64,000 bases of DNA from Rhynchopus euleeides (GCA_963210315.1 OY723245.1:248001-312000); one strand, 5' to 3'. Counted from the stretch's first letter, positions 54,209 to 64,000 are shown. The notes: a model not told the origin generated them from the sequence alone. Translations and numbers: made by a program.

Positions 54209-56592
54209 CGTTGCGAGCGCCTGTGCTCCATCGAGCCTATTGGGCGAGGTGGCGCTGCTGGCGCCGCCGTGCAACATCGTGCGCGGTCCAGAGCAGACCC
54301 CCCTGTGGGCGATGCCGTGTGTAAGCCCTCGTGGGCAGGGAGGGCTGTGCCGTGGCGTGTGAGGTTGTGCGCACGAGAGTGACCCGTGACAATGCGCTGA
54401 CACAAAACAGTCACAACAGGGCAAGTCTCTTTTTTTGTACCGTGCCAAGAGGCATTTTTATCGCTGATGAAAACGGGGGGTGGTGGAGAGGGGACGGCGC
54501 CTTCTGAGATTTTTGTCGGAAGAGACAACGAAGAAGTAGAGAGAGAGAGAGAGCGCAGGGTGCCCTTTAAAGGCAGGCCTTTCCCGCTCAATGTCGGGGT
54601 TGATTTGCTCTCTTGGGGTAGCTTATCGGTGTAGATCACGAGACGGTCAGGGATACACAGTGCAATCGCCCTTTCAATGCGTCGCTATGTTATGACACTG
54701 GCACAGTTTGAACTCTGGCGCAGCACCCGCGTCCCCTGAGCCATCACAATGCGACGAATCATGCGTTTGCATTTGTCTCCAACCGCTTTGTCTCTCGTTT
54801 CTTGTTGCGGGAAAACTGCTAAGAAATGTTGACCCAATGCCTCAGTTTTCTTTTTGCACCGACAACCACAGCCCGCCAGTGGCGACAACCAGGCAGGTAA
54901 CGTACAGTATCGCCAGAAGGCGTTGTCACTCCAATGGTCGAGACCGACCTTCCTTGAACCCATTATCCGCCCGATAGTCTTTAGTAGCCCGATAGTCTTT
55001 GCTCGAAAGAGTGGAGGAAAGAGTGAGTGCCCTATAAAAATATGGGCTGCACTTGCCGACCGGGAGCAGTGCATCCCGGTCCCCAAGAAGGGGTTCACTG
55101 CTGGTGGGCTCCCCTTGTTTCCACAGCAGGCGCTCGGGAAATGGGCGGAGGGGGGGGATGGACGGGGTGCGCGGATGCGCTGTTTTATTTCCGTAAAAAA
55201 CTGCCAAAGCGAAAAAGGCACAACGTCGTTCATCAGCCCCTCTCGGCCTGAAGTTTTTTTTGGCTTTGCCTTGACGACCGTATTGACGCTTCCACGCACA
55301 ACCCCCCCCCCCCCTGAAATGATAACACGGCACAGACAGGGTTGTGGATGCAGCTTGGTTGCTTGTCTGGCGGTGACCAACTCTGCTCACAAAAAATATG
55401 TGCCAACCAGCAGCACAACAGTCGCCTGGGAGCACCAAATTCTTCTCAGCGGTGGCGAGTGGCACGTGACTTCTGCCCGGTGCCCTGAATGTCAACGCTG
55501 AGAGATCAGGTCAAGCTCGGGTAAACGGTGAGAGCAACCATGACTCTCCTGTCCCCACCCCCACACCTCCCAGGGATGATTCCCAAGAGCATTCATTTGT
55601 TTGGATTCACCCTGCTGGAAAGCAGGTGTAGCGTGCAGTTTGCAGGAAATACAGTTGAGATCAGAGAGAACCCAGAGCCACACTCGCTCTCTCTGCGGCA
55701 ACCATGCACGGGATTGCCACGGAGAAAGCTTGCTTGCCACACACCCTCCCCCCCCCGAGGCGATGAGGAAATTCGTTCAACTGCTCCCGTACGATTGGGG
55801 CAAAACAATAACGTACCCTTCTCATTGCACTTCGGGGGTGGGAACAGTGTGGCCCAGCTGAGGGGCTTCGCTTCCATGGGCGACCTGCATCCCACTTTGC
55901 ACACACGACATAACTTAGAGGCACGATGCTGTTTGAGACCTGCATGCACCCAGCTCATGGATTGATCCAGGTCCATGCCCCGCTTGCCGCGTCCAGGCAA
56001 ATTCGCCCATCGACCCACCCCCGTTATTGCCCGAAGTGTTGTGAAAAAATATCGGCCAAATCATCCCCCAGCTCTCTGACTGGCGACAAACGGGTCATGG
56101 TGTAATGGGAAACCGGAGTTGACAAGACGAAGTTCATTTCGCAGAGAGAGAGAGAGAGAGATATATAGATAGAGAGGGTCCGCGCAAACCGGGGGAAGAG
56201 GGGGGGTGGGGTCGGTATACGGCATCCTCTGATAAGGCTGGGCCTGGCCAGCCGAACTGTCAGCTCCCCTACCCCGCCCCCTTCCCCAACCCAACCCAGA
56301 CCGACGCAGTGCTTTCTGATCGAATTTGTCGTGTGCGTAATAAAATAAACAGCCGCAGACACATCCGTGATCCCAACCCCCACCCCCCCACCCCCATTCG
56401 TTTCCCATCCCATATTTTCTTTCAGGCGACACCCCAGGAATGGGGGCCCCCGTATTTTTTTCCTTTTCCTTTGAATGTTTTGACTTGGGCTCGGTTTTTT
56501 TTTTGTTGGGCCCTTGAGCCGGGCCGTTGTTCTGACGTCACACTCCCAAGGCCTCCCCTAAATATTGTGTATGCATCCCCCACCCGCTCTCC
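54209..56592. other. Intergenic spacer
   Basis: No gene supported. Contains a (GA)n at 54538-54553, a C-run at 55300-55313 and a (GA)n/(TA) tract at 56147-56174. The segment 55330-56020 lacks homopolymers but its minus-strand frames (for example 56018-55593) are not protein-like enough to call. Confidence 0.5.
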
Positions 56593-56871
56593 TCAGGCAA
56601 TGACACAGCACCCTCCATCGTTGTCATTCGACCCCTTTGTTGATTGGCTCCCCCCGCTCCCGGGCACGGCGGAGGCAACAACCACACCTTCTCCGGAGGG
56701 GCAGAGCCGGACGGACTGAGAGTTCTCGTCACTGATCTTCAGAATCGGGGGCTCCTCGCCATTGGCAAGGCTGACCGGTGGCCTGGAGCCGTCATTGGGC
56801 GATGCTCCGGGTTCCACAAAGCTGGACCTAAGGAAGGAGGGCCTGATATTGAGCTTGCTCGTCGGCGGCAT
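56593..56871 (-). CDS. Small CaaX-box protein 1
   Basis: 92 residues from the ATG at 56871-56869 (MPPTSKLNIRPSFLRSSFVE) to the C-terminus NDGGCCVIA. CVIA is a good CaaX prenylation signal, and the Cys before it could be palmitoylated. A strong acceptor, a pyrimidine tract ending CCTCCCCAG at 56917, lies 45 nt upstream of the ATG. The frame is open beyond it through a Gly-repeat, so a longer start is not excluded. The body is Ser/Gly/Pro-rich and probably disordered. The block PSFLRSSFV is shared with the next gene upstream (57114-57356), which also ends in a CaaX box, so the two are tandem paralogues. A membrane-anchored peptide or adaptor is inferred; I recognise no family. Confidence 0.65.
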   Translation of the reverse strand: MPPTSKLNIRPSFLRSSFVEPGASPNDGSRPPVSLANGEEPPILKISDENSQSVRLCPSGEGVVVASAVPGSGGSQSTKGSNDNDGGCCVIA

Positions 56872-57113
56872 CGGCCTTGGCGCGGGGAGCTTTTTGGCAG
56901 CCCCCTTCTTCCCCGGCTGGGGAGGGAACGGAGAAGCAGAAGAGGAGGGTACGATATGCAGCGCGTCGCCGCCGCCGCCTCCGCCTCCGCCCCCACCACC
57001 ACCACCCCAGGGAAAACCCACTGAGAAGACCTAGGCCCTCCTCCTCCCACGGGAGAGAGGAGGTGAGGGGCCTGCAGGGGCTGTCTGTACGCCTTGTCCT
57101 GAGGGTGGGGTGT

Positions 57114-57356
57114 CTACTGGATGGAGCAGCACGCACCGCTGCTCGGCTCTTCCTTCTGCGTGACGGTCTCAAGAGATGGCCTTCCTTTGGAGGATGTGCC
57201 CACCGAGATGGCGCTCGTGCGGTGGTCTTCGGAGGAGGGGGTAGCGACAGACACAGAGCTGGGTGCCGCGACAATGCCCCCTTTTGCGTTGTCTGGCTTC
57301 TTTACGAAACTGGATTTCAGAAAACTTGGATTCACATCCAGGCGAGTCGGGGGCAT
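57114..57356 (-). CDS. Small CaaX-box protein 2
   Basis: 80 residues from the ATG at 57356-57354 (MPPTRLDVNPSFLKSSFVKK) to the C-terminus SSGACCSIQ. CSIQ fits the CaaX consensus, with Gln typical of farnesylation, and again a second Cys precedes it. An in-frame stop lies just before the ATG. The N-terminal block PSFLKSSFV aligns with PSFLRSSFV of the neighbour at 56593-56871; the rest is Ser/Thr-rich and diverged, apart from short similar words such as GRPSLETV. No clear acceptor is visible in the nearest 60 bases, so the leader may be longer than usual. Confidence 0.6.
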   Translation of the reverse strand: MPPTRLDVNPSFLKSSFVKKPDNAKGGIVAAPSSVSVATPSSEDHRTSAISVGTSSKGRPSLETVTQKEEPSSGACCSIQ

Positions 57357-58150
57357 GCACAGTCACGTCGTTGCGGAATTGGAGGGGCGGGGGGGTGGGA
57401 TAGTTGTGTAGGTGTAGGAGTGTCGGGAGGTGTGATAGGTAACAGCAGCTGCGCACGCCCCAGACACCCACCACTCCAGTAGAATTCCCTGCCTAAATGG
57501 GGGCCAGGGGGGGGGGGGGGTGCGTGTGCGTGTGTGCTGCGATCGAGAGGGGGGGGTGTGGTGGGTGGAGGAGAGCTGAAAATCCTAATCGGGAGAGGAG
57601 GTCGGAGGGGAGGAGAAGGAGGAGGAGACAATCCCGCCCGGCATCTGTGTTGTGAGCACACAGCAACGCAATACAAATGCGGGGCGAGTGGTATACAACT
57701 TTTTGCAAAGTGGCTTGGTGTTGGGGCGGAACGGCGAAGGGAGGCTGGGGGGTGGGGGGGTGGGTGGGTAGGGGGATACGGGTAATTTCAAACATGTCAT
57801 CTGTTGTAACATCGAGCGCCTGCCTGCTGAGATCAGCCACGGATGAATGGGATTCCGCAGTGGGAAGATACGGCACACAGCTCCGAGGGAACGACAAGCA
57901 CACAAAGCGCACTAACAAAAGTGCGATCGCACCGGCACCGCACCCTCCTACCCAACCCCTCTATATATTCTAGACAATATCATCAACAACTACACTCAAC
58001 ACTAAACACTAAACAAGGCAATCCATATGAGAGAGAATGACGCACACAGTAATTATTGTAACGGCGGGAGGGCAAGAAACGCCTGTCTCTTCTGTGAAGG
58101 CACGGCTGAGGTGCCCCGCGTCACCTCACCCCCCCCCCCCACCCCCTGCA
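57357..58150. other. Spacer downstream of the TTL gene
   Basis: No gene supported. Contains G-runs at 57508-57520 and 57740-57770 and a C-run at 58127-58140. The 3' UTR of the TTL-like gene would lie here. Confidence 0.5.
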
Positions 58151-59113
58151 TTACACCACCTGGACAAACCCACCTGGGGAGGGGGCAACACCGAAGGTCT
58201 TCGGGGCGATCATCAGAGTGTACATGTCGGAGAAGACCTTGCGCTTGATAGACCTCCCGACGTCATCCGAGTGGACAGACATGTTCGGCATGAAGTTCGC
58301 CTCGATAAGGATCGGGCGCATGCGGTAGTCCACAATGTAATCGAGCCCGAAGAAGTGGTACCGCGACGCATCCTCATTCTTATTCAGGTCCTTCTGGTAG
58401 ATTGTGAACAGACGCTCGACCGAGGCGGACAGCATCGGGAACACATTGCTGTAGAAGGGGAGTTTGCTGAAGGGATACCTCACACATCCACTGTGCTCGA
58501 TGTGGGCTTCAGACTCTATATCACCCCCCTCTTCATCCCCTTCGGAGTAGATCGTCTTGTGGATGATGGCAAGGGCCTCGCGGTGAAGCCACACGGACCC
58601 ATCCCCCATCAGCAACACATAGCACCTGAGGGTCCACTTCCGCGAGTCTATCAGACACGACCTCACGCCACGCTGCAGGATCCAATTCCGGTGGCGCTCC
58701 TGCGCCCTCCACTGGATGAGGAGGACTTCGAGCTCCCCGCAGATGACATCCTTCCCGCCCGACGAGGCTGCCCTCTTGAGAAACCACACGGGGCAGAGGT
58801 GTTCGTTGCCAGGCAGCAAGGCGATGTCCTCCGTGGGGGCATCTTCGATGCAGCCGTAAGTCTCGGGCATCATGTTCTTCATAAAGTATTTGCACTTCAC
58901 GTGGAGATGCTTCTTGTTGTCAATCGCGCACGTCTCGGAGACAGGGAGCAGCTGCAGCCCGGCATCCTCCGGTGCCGGCAGGTGGGGGCGGGTGCACTTG
59001 CTCCACATCGTGAAGGCGACATCGGGTGTTGTGGCGTCTGGGGCGCATTCCCACCCCTTCTCTTCGAGCACTTCTTCCAAGATCTTGCTCCTGTTGACCA
59101 GATAGTAAGGCAT
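58151..59113 (-). CDS. Tubulin-tyrosine-ligase-like protein
   Basis: 320 residues from the ATG at 59113-59111 (MPYYLVNRSKILEEVLEEKG). The frame is open further upstream but passes through CCACCACCCCCGCAG, the likely spliced-leader acceptor, about 70 nt before the ATG. TTL-type features in order: SKCTRPHLP, HVKCKYFMKNMMPETYG, NEHLCPVWFLKRAASSGGKD (the ATP-binding lysine region), NWILQRGVRSCLIDSRKWTL, RCYVLLMGDGSVWLHREALA, and the Mg-binding end FFGLDYIVDYRMRPILIEAN followed by FMPNMSV. These are ATP-grasp ligases that add Tyr, Glu or Gly to tubulin or other proteins. The length and single domain fit a short TTLL. Which residue it adds cannot be told from sequence alone. Confidence 0.88.
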   Translation of the reverse strand: MPYYLVNRSKILEEVLEEKGWECAPDATTPDVAFTMWSKCTRPHLPAPEDAGLQLLPVSETCAIDNKKHLHVKCKYFMKNMMPETYGCIEDAPTEDIALLPGNEHLCPVWFLKRAASSGGKDVICGELEVLLIQWRAQERHRNWILQRGVRSCLIDSRKWTLRCYVLLMGDGSVWLHREALAIIHKTIYSEGDEEGGDIESEAHIEHSGCVRYPFSKLPFYSNVFPMLSASVERLFTIYQKDLNKNEDASRYHFFGLDYIVDYRMRPILIEANFMPNMSVHSDDVGRSIKRKVFSDMYTLMIAPKTFGVAPSPGGFVQVV

Positions 59114-59828
59114 GGTTGCGAGGGGCTCGAAGCAGGCTCGCGGAATACCCCGCTGCCGTGCGACCTCTGCGGGGGTGGTGGTGGTGGTGGCAGAGAGAGA
59201 CCCAGGCTCGGTCAGAAATACGTTGTGCCCAACCACAAGGGTTGTTTCGGAGAATGGTGGCGGGGTCTTTCCCCACCCCCACACACGCATGCCGGACGGA
59301 CGCTGGATAGCCTGCTCGACAGGCTAGCTCGGACCTGTGGCCGACGGGCCGGGGTCGGACCTCGTTCGGTTCAAACCCAACTAATGTTTCGGAGAATGGT
59401 GGCGGGGTCAGGTCTGCGTCACCTCATGCTGGGGGGGGGCGCCATCGAAGCGCTATGGAATATTTCTTTTGCGTGCGGGAGGGGGGGGAGGGGGCGCCTG
59501 CAATCCGCAAGAGTTGAGAAGACCATCCCCCCACCCTCCCACCCCCAGGCCATGTTTTTTTCTGGCCATATCAAAGACAGGTGCACAACAAGCTTCTCCC
59601 GTTAGACCCTCTTGGGTGACGAGCTGCTCAAACCCCCCATCCTCACCCCACTTCCTGCGGCTGTATCCGCCTGAAGAAGAAAAGAACAGAATAAAGATCA
59701 AGAAGGTCCTTCGATCGGTGCAACCATGCAATATCCCGGTACCCAAAAATTGGAACCGAGGGCGTTCGAAACTTGCCGGCTGCATCGTGCATGCCACCGG
59801 AACATTTTTTTTTTTGGGGGGGGGGGGG

Positions 59829-59951
59829 AAGGCCCTTCGCTAGGTGCCAACACTGCGTGTCAAACTGTGTCACTTTTTACAGCCCACCCCAGGGCCACCT
59901 TGTGAGGCGGTTTGCCAAGTTATCCCTGCCCCGCATTTAGCGAAGGCCCCC
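59829..59951. repeat. Miniature inverted-repeat element, about 120 bp
   Basis: Starts AAGGCCCTTCGCTA and ends TTAGCGAAGGCCCC. The ends resemble those of the element at 39986-40085 (GGGGGTCTTCGCT). Confidence 0.55.
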
Positions 59952-60186
59952 TGTTTCCCCCGCATTTTTATTCGTTCTGTTCTTTCTGTTCTGACGAAAG
60001 GGGGTGGGAGGGGGTGGTAGGTGAGTGGGTTTTGTCGGGAGAAGAGCCGGGGTTCTAGTCGTGCGCGATGCTGATACCTCCCCCCCCCCCCCCCCCCCCA
60101 CGCGCAAAACAGGGGTGCGTGTGTGTAGCGGCGCCACATGGTTCAGCGAGGCAAGCCTGTGTACTCCAACCCGCCGCATGTGGTGG

Positions 60187-60256
60187 CGAAGACCTCTACC
60201 CTAATTCTAGAACAGCATCCCCCAGGGACAGAAATTTGTTTTAGGGGTCTTCGCTA
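60187..60256. repeat. 70-bp inverted repeat with GCGAAGACC / GGTCTTCGC ends
   Basis: The same word pair as at 39986-40085 but with the arms in the opposite order, as if the segment between two adjacent elements. Weak evidence on its own. Confidence 0.4.
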
Positions 60257-60497
60257 GATTCACGCATGCATGTGTCTTTGCCTGCTCCACCCCTTACCCA
60301 GGAGGTGGGGGGGGGGGGGCAGATGTGTTCTATATTTGGTTTCCACCACCCCCTTTCCTTGTTCCTGTTGTTGGGATGAGCACACGCTGCGAAGCAGCGG
60401 CTCGATCGGCTCGTCAGAACGCAAAGCAAAGTTGGAAAAACACCCCCCGCCCCACCCCCCCACCCCTTCCACACATGGCGATCTCGGCGGCCACGCA

Positions 60498-62000
60498 TCA
60501 CAGCCAGCCTTTGATCCGGAAGAACTGGATAAACGAGGTCGCCGTGAACAGCAAGAAAGCCACCATGAACCAGACGCCGTCGATACCACAGACTTGCCTG
60601 TGGGTTTTGGGTGGTGTGGGTGTGCGTCACTCAAAGGTGGAGGCTCGGAAAAATGAATTGTGAAGGGGGAGAGGGGAGGGGCATGCACTGTTATAGACAT
60701 CACGGATTGCATACTCTGTGCCCGGGAGATATGAGAAGTTCATCCCGTAGAAGCCGACGAGAAATGACAGGGGCATGAAGGTGGCAGACAGGATGTTGAA
60801 CACCTTCACAAGCTCATTTGTCTGGTGCGACGCGGTGCCGAAGTGCAGCGTGAGCAGGTCCTTCGCGCTAGCTTGCAACTCATCTGTGAAGGACAGCGAC
60901 TGATGCGCCTTCTCCGCCACCCTTCGAAAAGCTGGCGTCTTGGCACAGTCGGGTGCCCACGCAGGCGGCTCCAGCTTCACATCATGCAGCATCGCCACAG
61001 TCGCCTTCAGAACCCTGCTGCCGACGGAAGAGCGTCGCATCACCCCATACACCCCTTTAGAGATCCCCCTGCCAGTCAAGAGCTTTCCCGCCTGGGCTGT
61101 CGAGATGAAGGCCTGCTCCATCTTGTCGAATATGGCTTTATTCACAGAGTTGGACAGGCCGTGCTCCTGCAGCAGGCGGAGCACAAGCCCCCAGACAAAC
61201 CCGTCTATGGTGATACGCTTCTGCACCCGACGCTCGTAATCTGTCGCGGTGTCCCCCATAAACGAAAGCTTATGCGCATGCAGAGTGATGACACGGTTTG
61301 TCGAAGAGTCCACAACAATGGTGAGCCTGTTCGTCAGATCTGACACACTCCAGGCCTGCCCTGACTCACCCTGATGCGCCCCCTTTGCGGTAGGCGGCGT
61401 GACGGGCACCGGCCTCAGCTCGTCCTGCAGCGTCTTCTCCGCATCGCGCACCGTCTGATAGTTCGACAGCCGCAGCACAAACACGGTATACTGCCCCTCC
61501 GTCTGATACATCGGGAGCACCTCACTGCCAGACACCTCGTCGAACAGGGCCTGGGGCAGCCCCAGCTCGCTCAGCGTCTCCGCCGCCTGCCGCTTGAAGG
61601 CATCGATGGAACCCCTCCCGTCCACGTCGTGCCATGTGAAATCCCCGGCCTTATTCGCCACCACTTTCTCCGGGGCAAACACCGCGCTGTCCGCAACGGA
61701 CACCTCATATGCAGTTGGGTACTCGCGGAACAGCCCTATGGAGCTGGGCGCCTCACCCGCCGCATGACCCAGGTAGTCGCTGTGGTGGTGGAGGGGGTGG
61801 TGATGGTCTTCGGCCTGCACAGGAGGCACCCTCTTCTTGGCACGCTTCCGCCTGCGGAGGATTAGAACAGGCGTCCCACGAGGGGTGACAACGGCCCCTG
61901 TGGGGGCTGCTGCTGCTGCTGCTGTCGGCTCTGCCGGAGGTGATGCCCCAGGTGTTTCAGGCGGCAGGGTGGTGCCGCGCTGCTGTGCCCTGAGGGGCGA
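60498..62000 (-). CDS. CorA/Mrs2-type magnesium transporter, N-terminus in the sequence gap
   Basis: Exon 60597-60498 joins to 62000-60715 across an intron 60714-60598 (GTATGC...CCACAG, 117 bp). The frame is open upstream into the 200-N gap with no ATG, so the start is missing. The visible start is Ala/Pro-rich, then a basic LILRRRKRAKKR and a His-rich patch (EDHHHPLHHH). The soluble domain includes SEVLPMYQTEGQYTVFVLRL, VITLHAHKLSF and the helical region ending VKVFNILSATFMPLSF. The first membrane span is followed by FYGMNFSYLPGTE, the GMN signature that selects Mg2+. After splicing VCGIDGVWFMVAFLLFTATS and FIQFFRIKGWL form the second span and the end. The whole is about 460 residues plus the missing part. 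It should form a pentameric Mg2+ channel. A pyrimidine-rich TTCTAATCCTCCGCAG at about 61852 could be another acceptor. Confidence 0.88.
60598..60714 (-). other. Cis-intron of the CorA-type gene
   Basis: GTATGC at 60714, CCCACAG ending at 60598. The splice lies just after the GMN motif, and joining (GA + G) gives GTE-QVCGIDGVWF, restoring the second transmembrane helix expected of the family. This makes it the best-supported intron here. Confidence 0.85.
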
Positions 62001-62200
62001 NNNNNNNNNNNNNNNNNNNNNNNNNNNNNNNNNNNNNNNNNNNNNNNNNNNNNNNNNNNNNNNNNNNNNNNNNNNNNNNNNNNNNNNNNNNNNNNNNNNN
62101 NNNNNNNNNNNNNNNNNNNNNNNNNNNNNNNNNNNNNNNNNNNNNNNNNNNNNNNNNNNNNNNNNNNNNNNNNNNNNNNNNNNNNNNNNNNNNNNNNNNN
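62001..62200. other. Assembly gap of 200 N
   Basis: The gap hides the 5' end of the CorA-type gene. The right edge begins TGTGTGTGTG, so an unresolved GT/CA repeat may have caused it. Confidence 0.95.
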
Positions 62201-62570
62201 TGTGTGTGTGAGTTGGGCAGTTGGGTGCAGCTTTGTTGGGTGGGGGGTAGCCACCACGTTCGGATCACCTGGAGGGGCAGCAGAATGCGCACACCACGCC
62301 GAATATAATGGACAGGAAAGGGCAGGTGGGGAGGGGGGTATGTGAGGAAGTGTGGGGAGTGTAGCAGCGCCTTGGCGACTTTGGGCAGAAGAAAATGCGC
62401 AACAGCCGAACCGCCCCGCGAATTATTTTTTTTTGCCGCCGTTGTTCTTTCAGGTTTTTCCAGAGTGCTATCCGGGGGCAGCAGAGGGGTGCCGCACACC
62501 TCTGATGCGCAAGTCCGTGCGGTTCCTCCGGAGTGCGGAGGGCGGCAGCACACACAACGTTGGGGGTTAC
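62201..62570. other. Sequence upstream of the gap
   Basis: No firm gene. On the minus strand the segment 62340-62260 reads as a possible short last exon ending SIIFGVVCAFCCPSR-stop, but there is no supporting acceptor or upstream partner. Confidence 0.35.
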
Positions 62571-62572
62571 TA

Positions 62573-62917
62573 CCGTATACGTAAATATTTTGGAACGTAA
62601 ATATTATGGAACGTAAATATTATGGAACGTAAATATTTTGGAACGCTGGTGGGTTGGCGTTCCAGATTTTTTTCGTTCCATAATATTTACAGGGCTTTCT
62701 GCGACTCGGGGACTTGGACCAGGTGATCGGACGGCATACAGAGTCCCTGACGGGACCTACTCGTGCACTTTTCGCGCGATTCCTGACGCAAGCCGTCCTC
62801 ACCACCGAGTCCCCAACTGGCCCTGTAAATATTATGGAACGTAAATATTATGAAACGGACCGGCCAAAAATGGGCCCGTTCCATAATATTTACGTTCCAT
62901 AATATTTACGTATACGG
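62573..62917. mobile_element. 345-bp TA-flanked inverted-repeat element
   Basis: Starts CCGTATACGTAAATATT and ends with its inverse, with TA on both sides (62571-62572, 62918-62919). The word GGAACGTAAATATT is repeated at both ends, and a second inverted pair (CGTTCCATAATATTTACAGG, about 62671-62690, with its inverse near 62820-62840) lies inside. No coding capacity. The layout parallels the 810-bp element: CCGTAWACG terminus, TA flank, repeated subterminal word. Confidence 0.85.
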
Positions 62918-62919
62918 TA

Positions 62920-64000
62920 TTTAAATATGGTTTTGCCGCTGCGTCCCCCGACACCCAAACCACAACAACGCGTCCCGTGCAGAACAAACAAGCGGTGATG
63001 TCGGAGAGAGAGAGGGGGGTCGCGTGTGTGGTGCGAGATTTATAGCCCGGATTCCCCCACACAGGTGTGGCCACACCCGACTCCTCTACACCTCCCGTTT
63101 TGAACGCGGTTGAACGATTTTTCTTCCGGCCGTGCTTTGGTTCTCCTCCGCCCCGTGAGAAGGGCTGCTGGATCGCTCGCGCTTGTCGCCGTCTGGCTGG
63201 GCACGGTGGCATTGCCCTCTGTTGCCTTGTTTCCCGGTGTCTGGGGCGGCCGGGGCACCATTAATTATTTGGACCCACAATTCACAACCAACGGGATGGC
63301 ACAAGAGCCAGGATGCAGGCAGAGGCCCAACACTCTGGCATCGCCAAACACGTCTCTCGGACGGACGGATGGGACAAAAGCAGGCGACTATCACCACACA
63401 CCCCTGCTTCTTGGGGGGATGGGGGGAGGCAGGCTTCGCTCTGTGTACGACTGTGTCGGTTTGTCTGCCCGTGAGGCGGATCGTCTTATCTGAGCGAAGC
63501 CCCCCTCTCCTCCCCACCCCCGTCTCTCTCTTCGGGCGTAACTCTCTGGCAGTCTGTCTGTCTGCGTGTGTATTTCCCCTGCTCCTGCTCGCCCCTGGTG
63601 TGTTTGCCCCATCCCCTCCCCTCCCGCCCGCATCCCGGGGAGACTGGGCTTTTGAAACGAATCGGCCTTTCCCACCAATAAAATAACCCCCTGGGCAATG
63701 GCCCGGGCGGCTGGTCGCACGCTGGCCGCAGCGTTGCAGGCTAGATCTAGTCACTCGGGTCACCCGCGCCCCCCCCCACCCCCTGCCCCTTCCCCCTGGA
63801 ACCTCCACCTCCGCGGTTGGCTGTTTGCAGCACACAGCCCCTGGGAGATCGGCGTGCCTACGGCACGTCGATCTGGGAGGTCAGCTCCAAGGGGCCCCAC
63901 TCCACCCAGCTGCATGGGTGACAGACACGGGTGCGAAGGGAAGGCCGTCTCGGTTGCCCCATTCACCCCCTTCGACGCAATTGCGCACCCCAGACCAGGG
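62920..64000. other. Right-edge spacer
   Basis: No gene supported. The segment 63100-63230 resembles part of the LINE 3' region (16200-16290) in scattered words: TTGAACGATTTTT, GGCCGTGCT, GCACGGTGGCATTGCC. A 13-bp-arm hairpin with one mismatch and a TAC loop lies at about 63846-63874. Confidence 0.45.

Larger units (their letters stand above)
59114..60497. other. Intergenic spacer with short repeats
   Basis: No gene supported. A 24-base word starting GTTTCGGAGAATGGTGG is directly repeated at about 59235 and 59384. Two miniature inverted-repeat segments with CTTCGCT ends lie at 59829-59951 and 60187-60256. C/G runs at 59818-59829 and 60080-60100. Confidence 0.5.

Noticed and set aside
59300-59395. 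tRNA-like B box (GGTTCAAACCC)
   Set aside because: No T-arm, anticodon arm or acceptor stem pairs around it. Other GGTTCGA words (11229, 50593) also fail to fold as tRNA.
1-64000. CRISPR array or bacterial operon features
   Set aside because: No regularly spaced identical repeats, no ribosome binding sites, and introns plus a LINE show a eukaryotic nuclear genome.

Overview
This is a GC-rich nuclear window from a protist, and I infer a euglenozoan, most likely a diplonemid. Every host gene I can support is on the minus strand and is read in one direction across about 62 kb. Most are preceded by a pyrimidine-rich tract ending in AG a short way upstream of the ATG, as expected for polycistronic transcription with spliced-leader trans-splicing. 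Unlike kinetoplastids, at least five genes also carry short (117-254 bp) GT-AG cis-introns, four of them starting GTATGC or GTATGT. The LINE is of the ingi/L1Tc type, with endonuclease, reverse transcriptase, RNase H, zinc knuckle and a 2A peptide, which again points to Euglenozoa. The species is inference; no rRNA, tRNA or spliced-leader RNA gene was recognised.

Layout. 1-412 is the 5' part of a minus-strand gene that runs off the edge. 0.4-14.4 kb is gene-poor, full of G/C homopolymers, with a 1.15-kb foldback element (5738-6889) and two nearly identical 810-bp TA-flanked inverted-repeat elements (8596-9405, 12021-12830). 14.4-24.4 kb is a nested mobile-element island bounded by 32-bp inverted repeats. 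It holds an apparently intact two-ORF LINE (16570-22302), a large foldback hairpin and an 820-bp inverted-repeat element. 24.4-30 kb is intergenic with dispersed copies of a GC-rich repeat. 30-62 kb is the gene array.

Gene array, in transcription order from high to low coordinate: CorA-type Mg2+ transporter (running into a 200-N gap), tubulin-tyrosine-ligase-like enzyme, two tandem small CaaX-box proteins, a basic S/T-P-rich protein with one intron, two tandem copies of a small Tyr-rich protein gene, a protein with a basic C-terminal tail, a two-TM membrane protein, a LAMMER/CLK kinase with an RD/RS-rich arm, a beta-propeller/helical scaffold-like protein, a helical-repeat (PPR/TPR-like) protein, a basic unknown, a long coiled-coil protein and a PTB/hnRNP-L-type RNA-binding protein. 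The kinase and PTB-like protein fit the RNA-processing needs of such a genome, but the array is not a functional operon.

The most interesting points are: (1) the LINE joins ORF1 and ORF2 in one frame across a single UGA-CGG, followed 24 codons later by a 2A sequence; (2) two unrelated hairpins, at 23.3 and 34.3 kb, share an architecture of paired blocks separated three times by GA opposite GA, with a GAA loop; (3) two tandem gene families of very small proteins.
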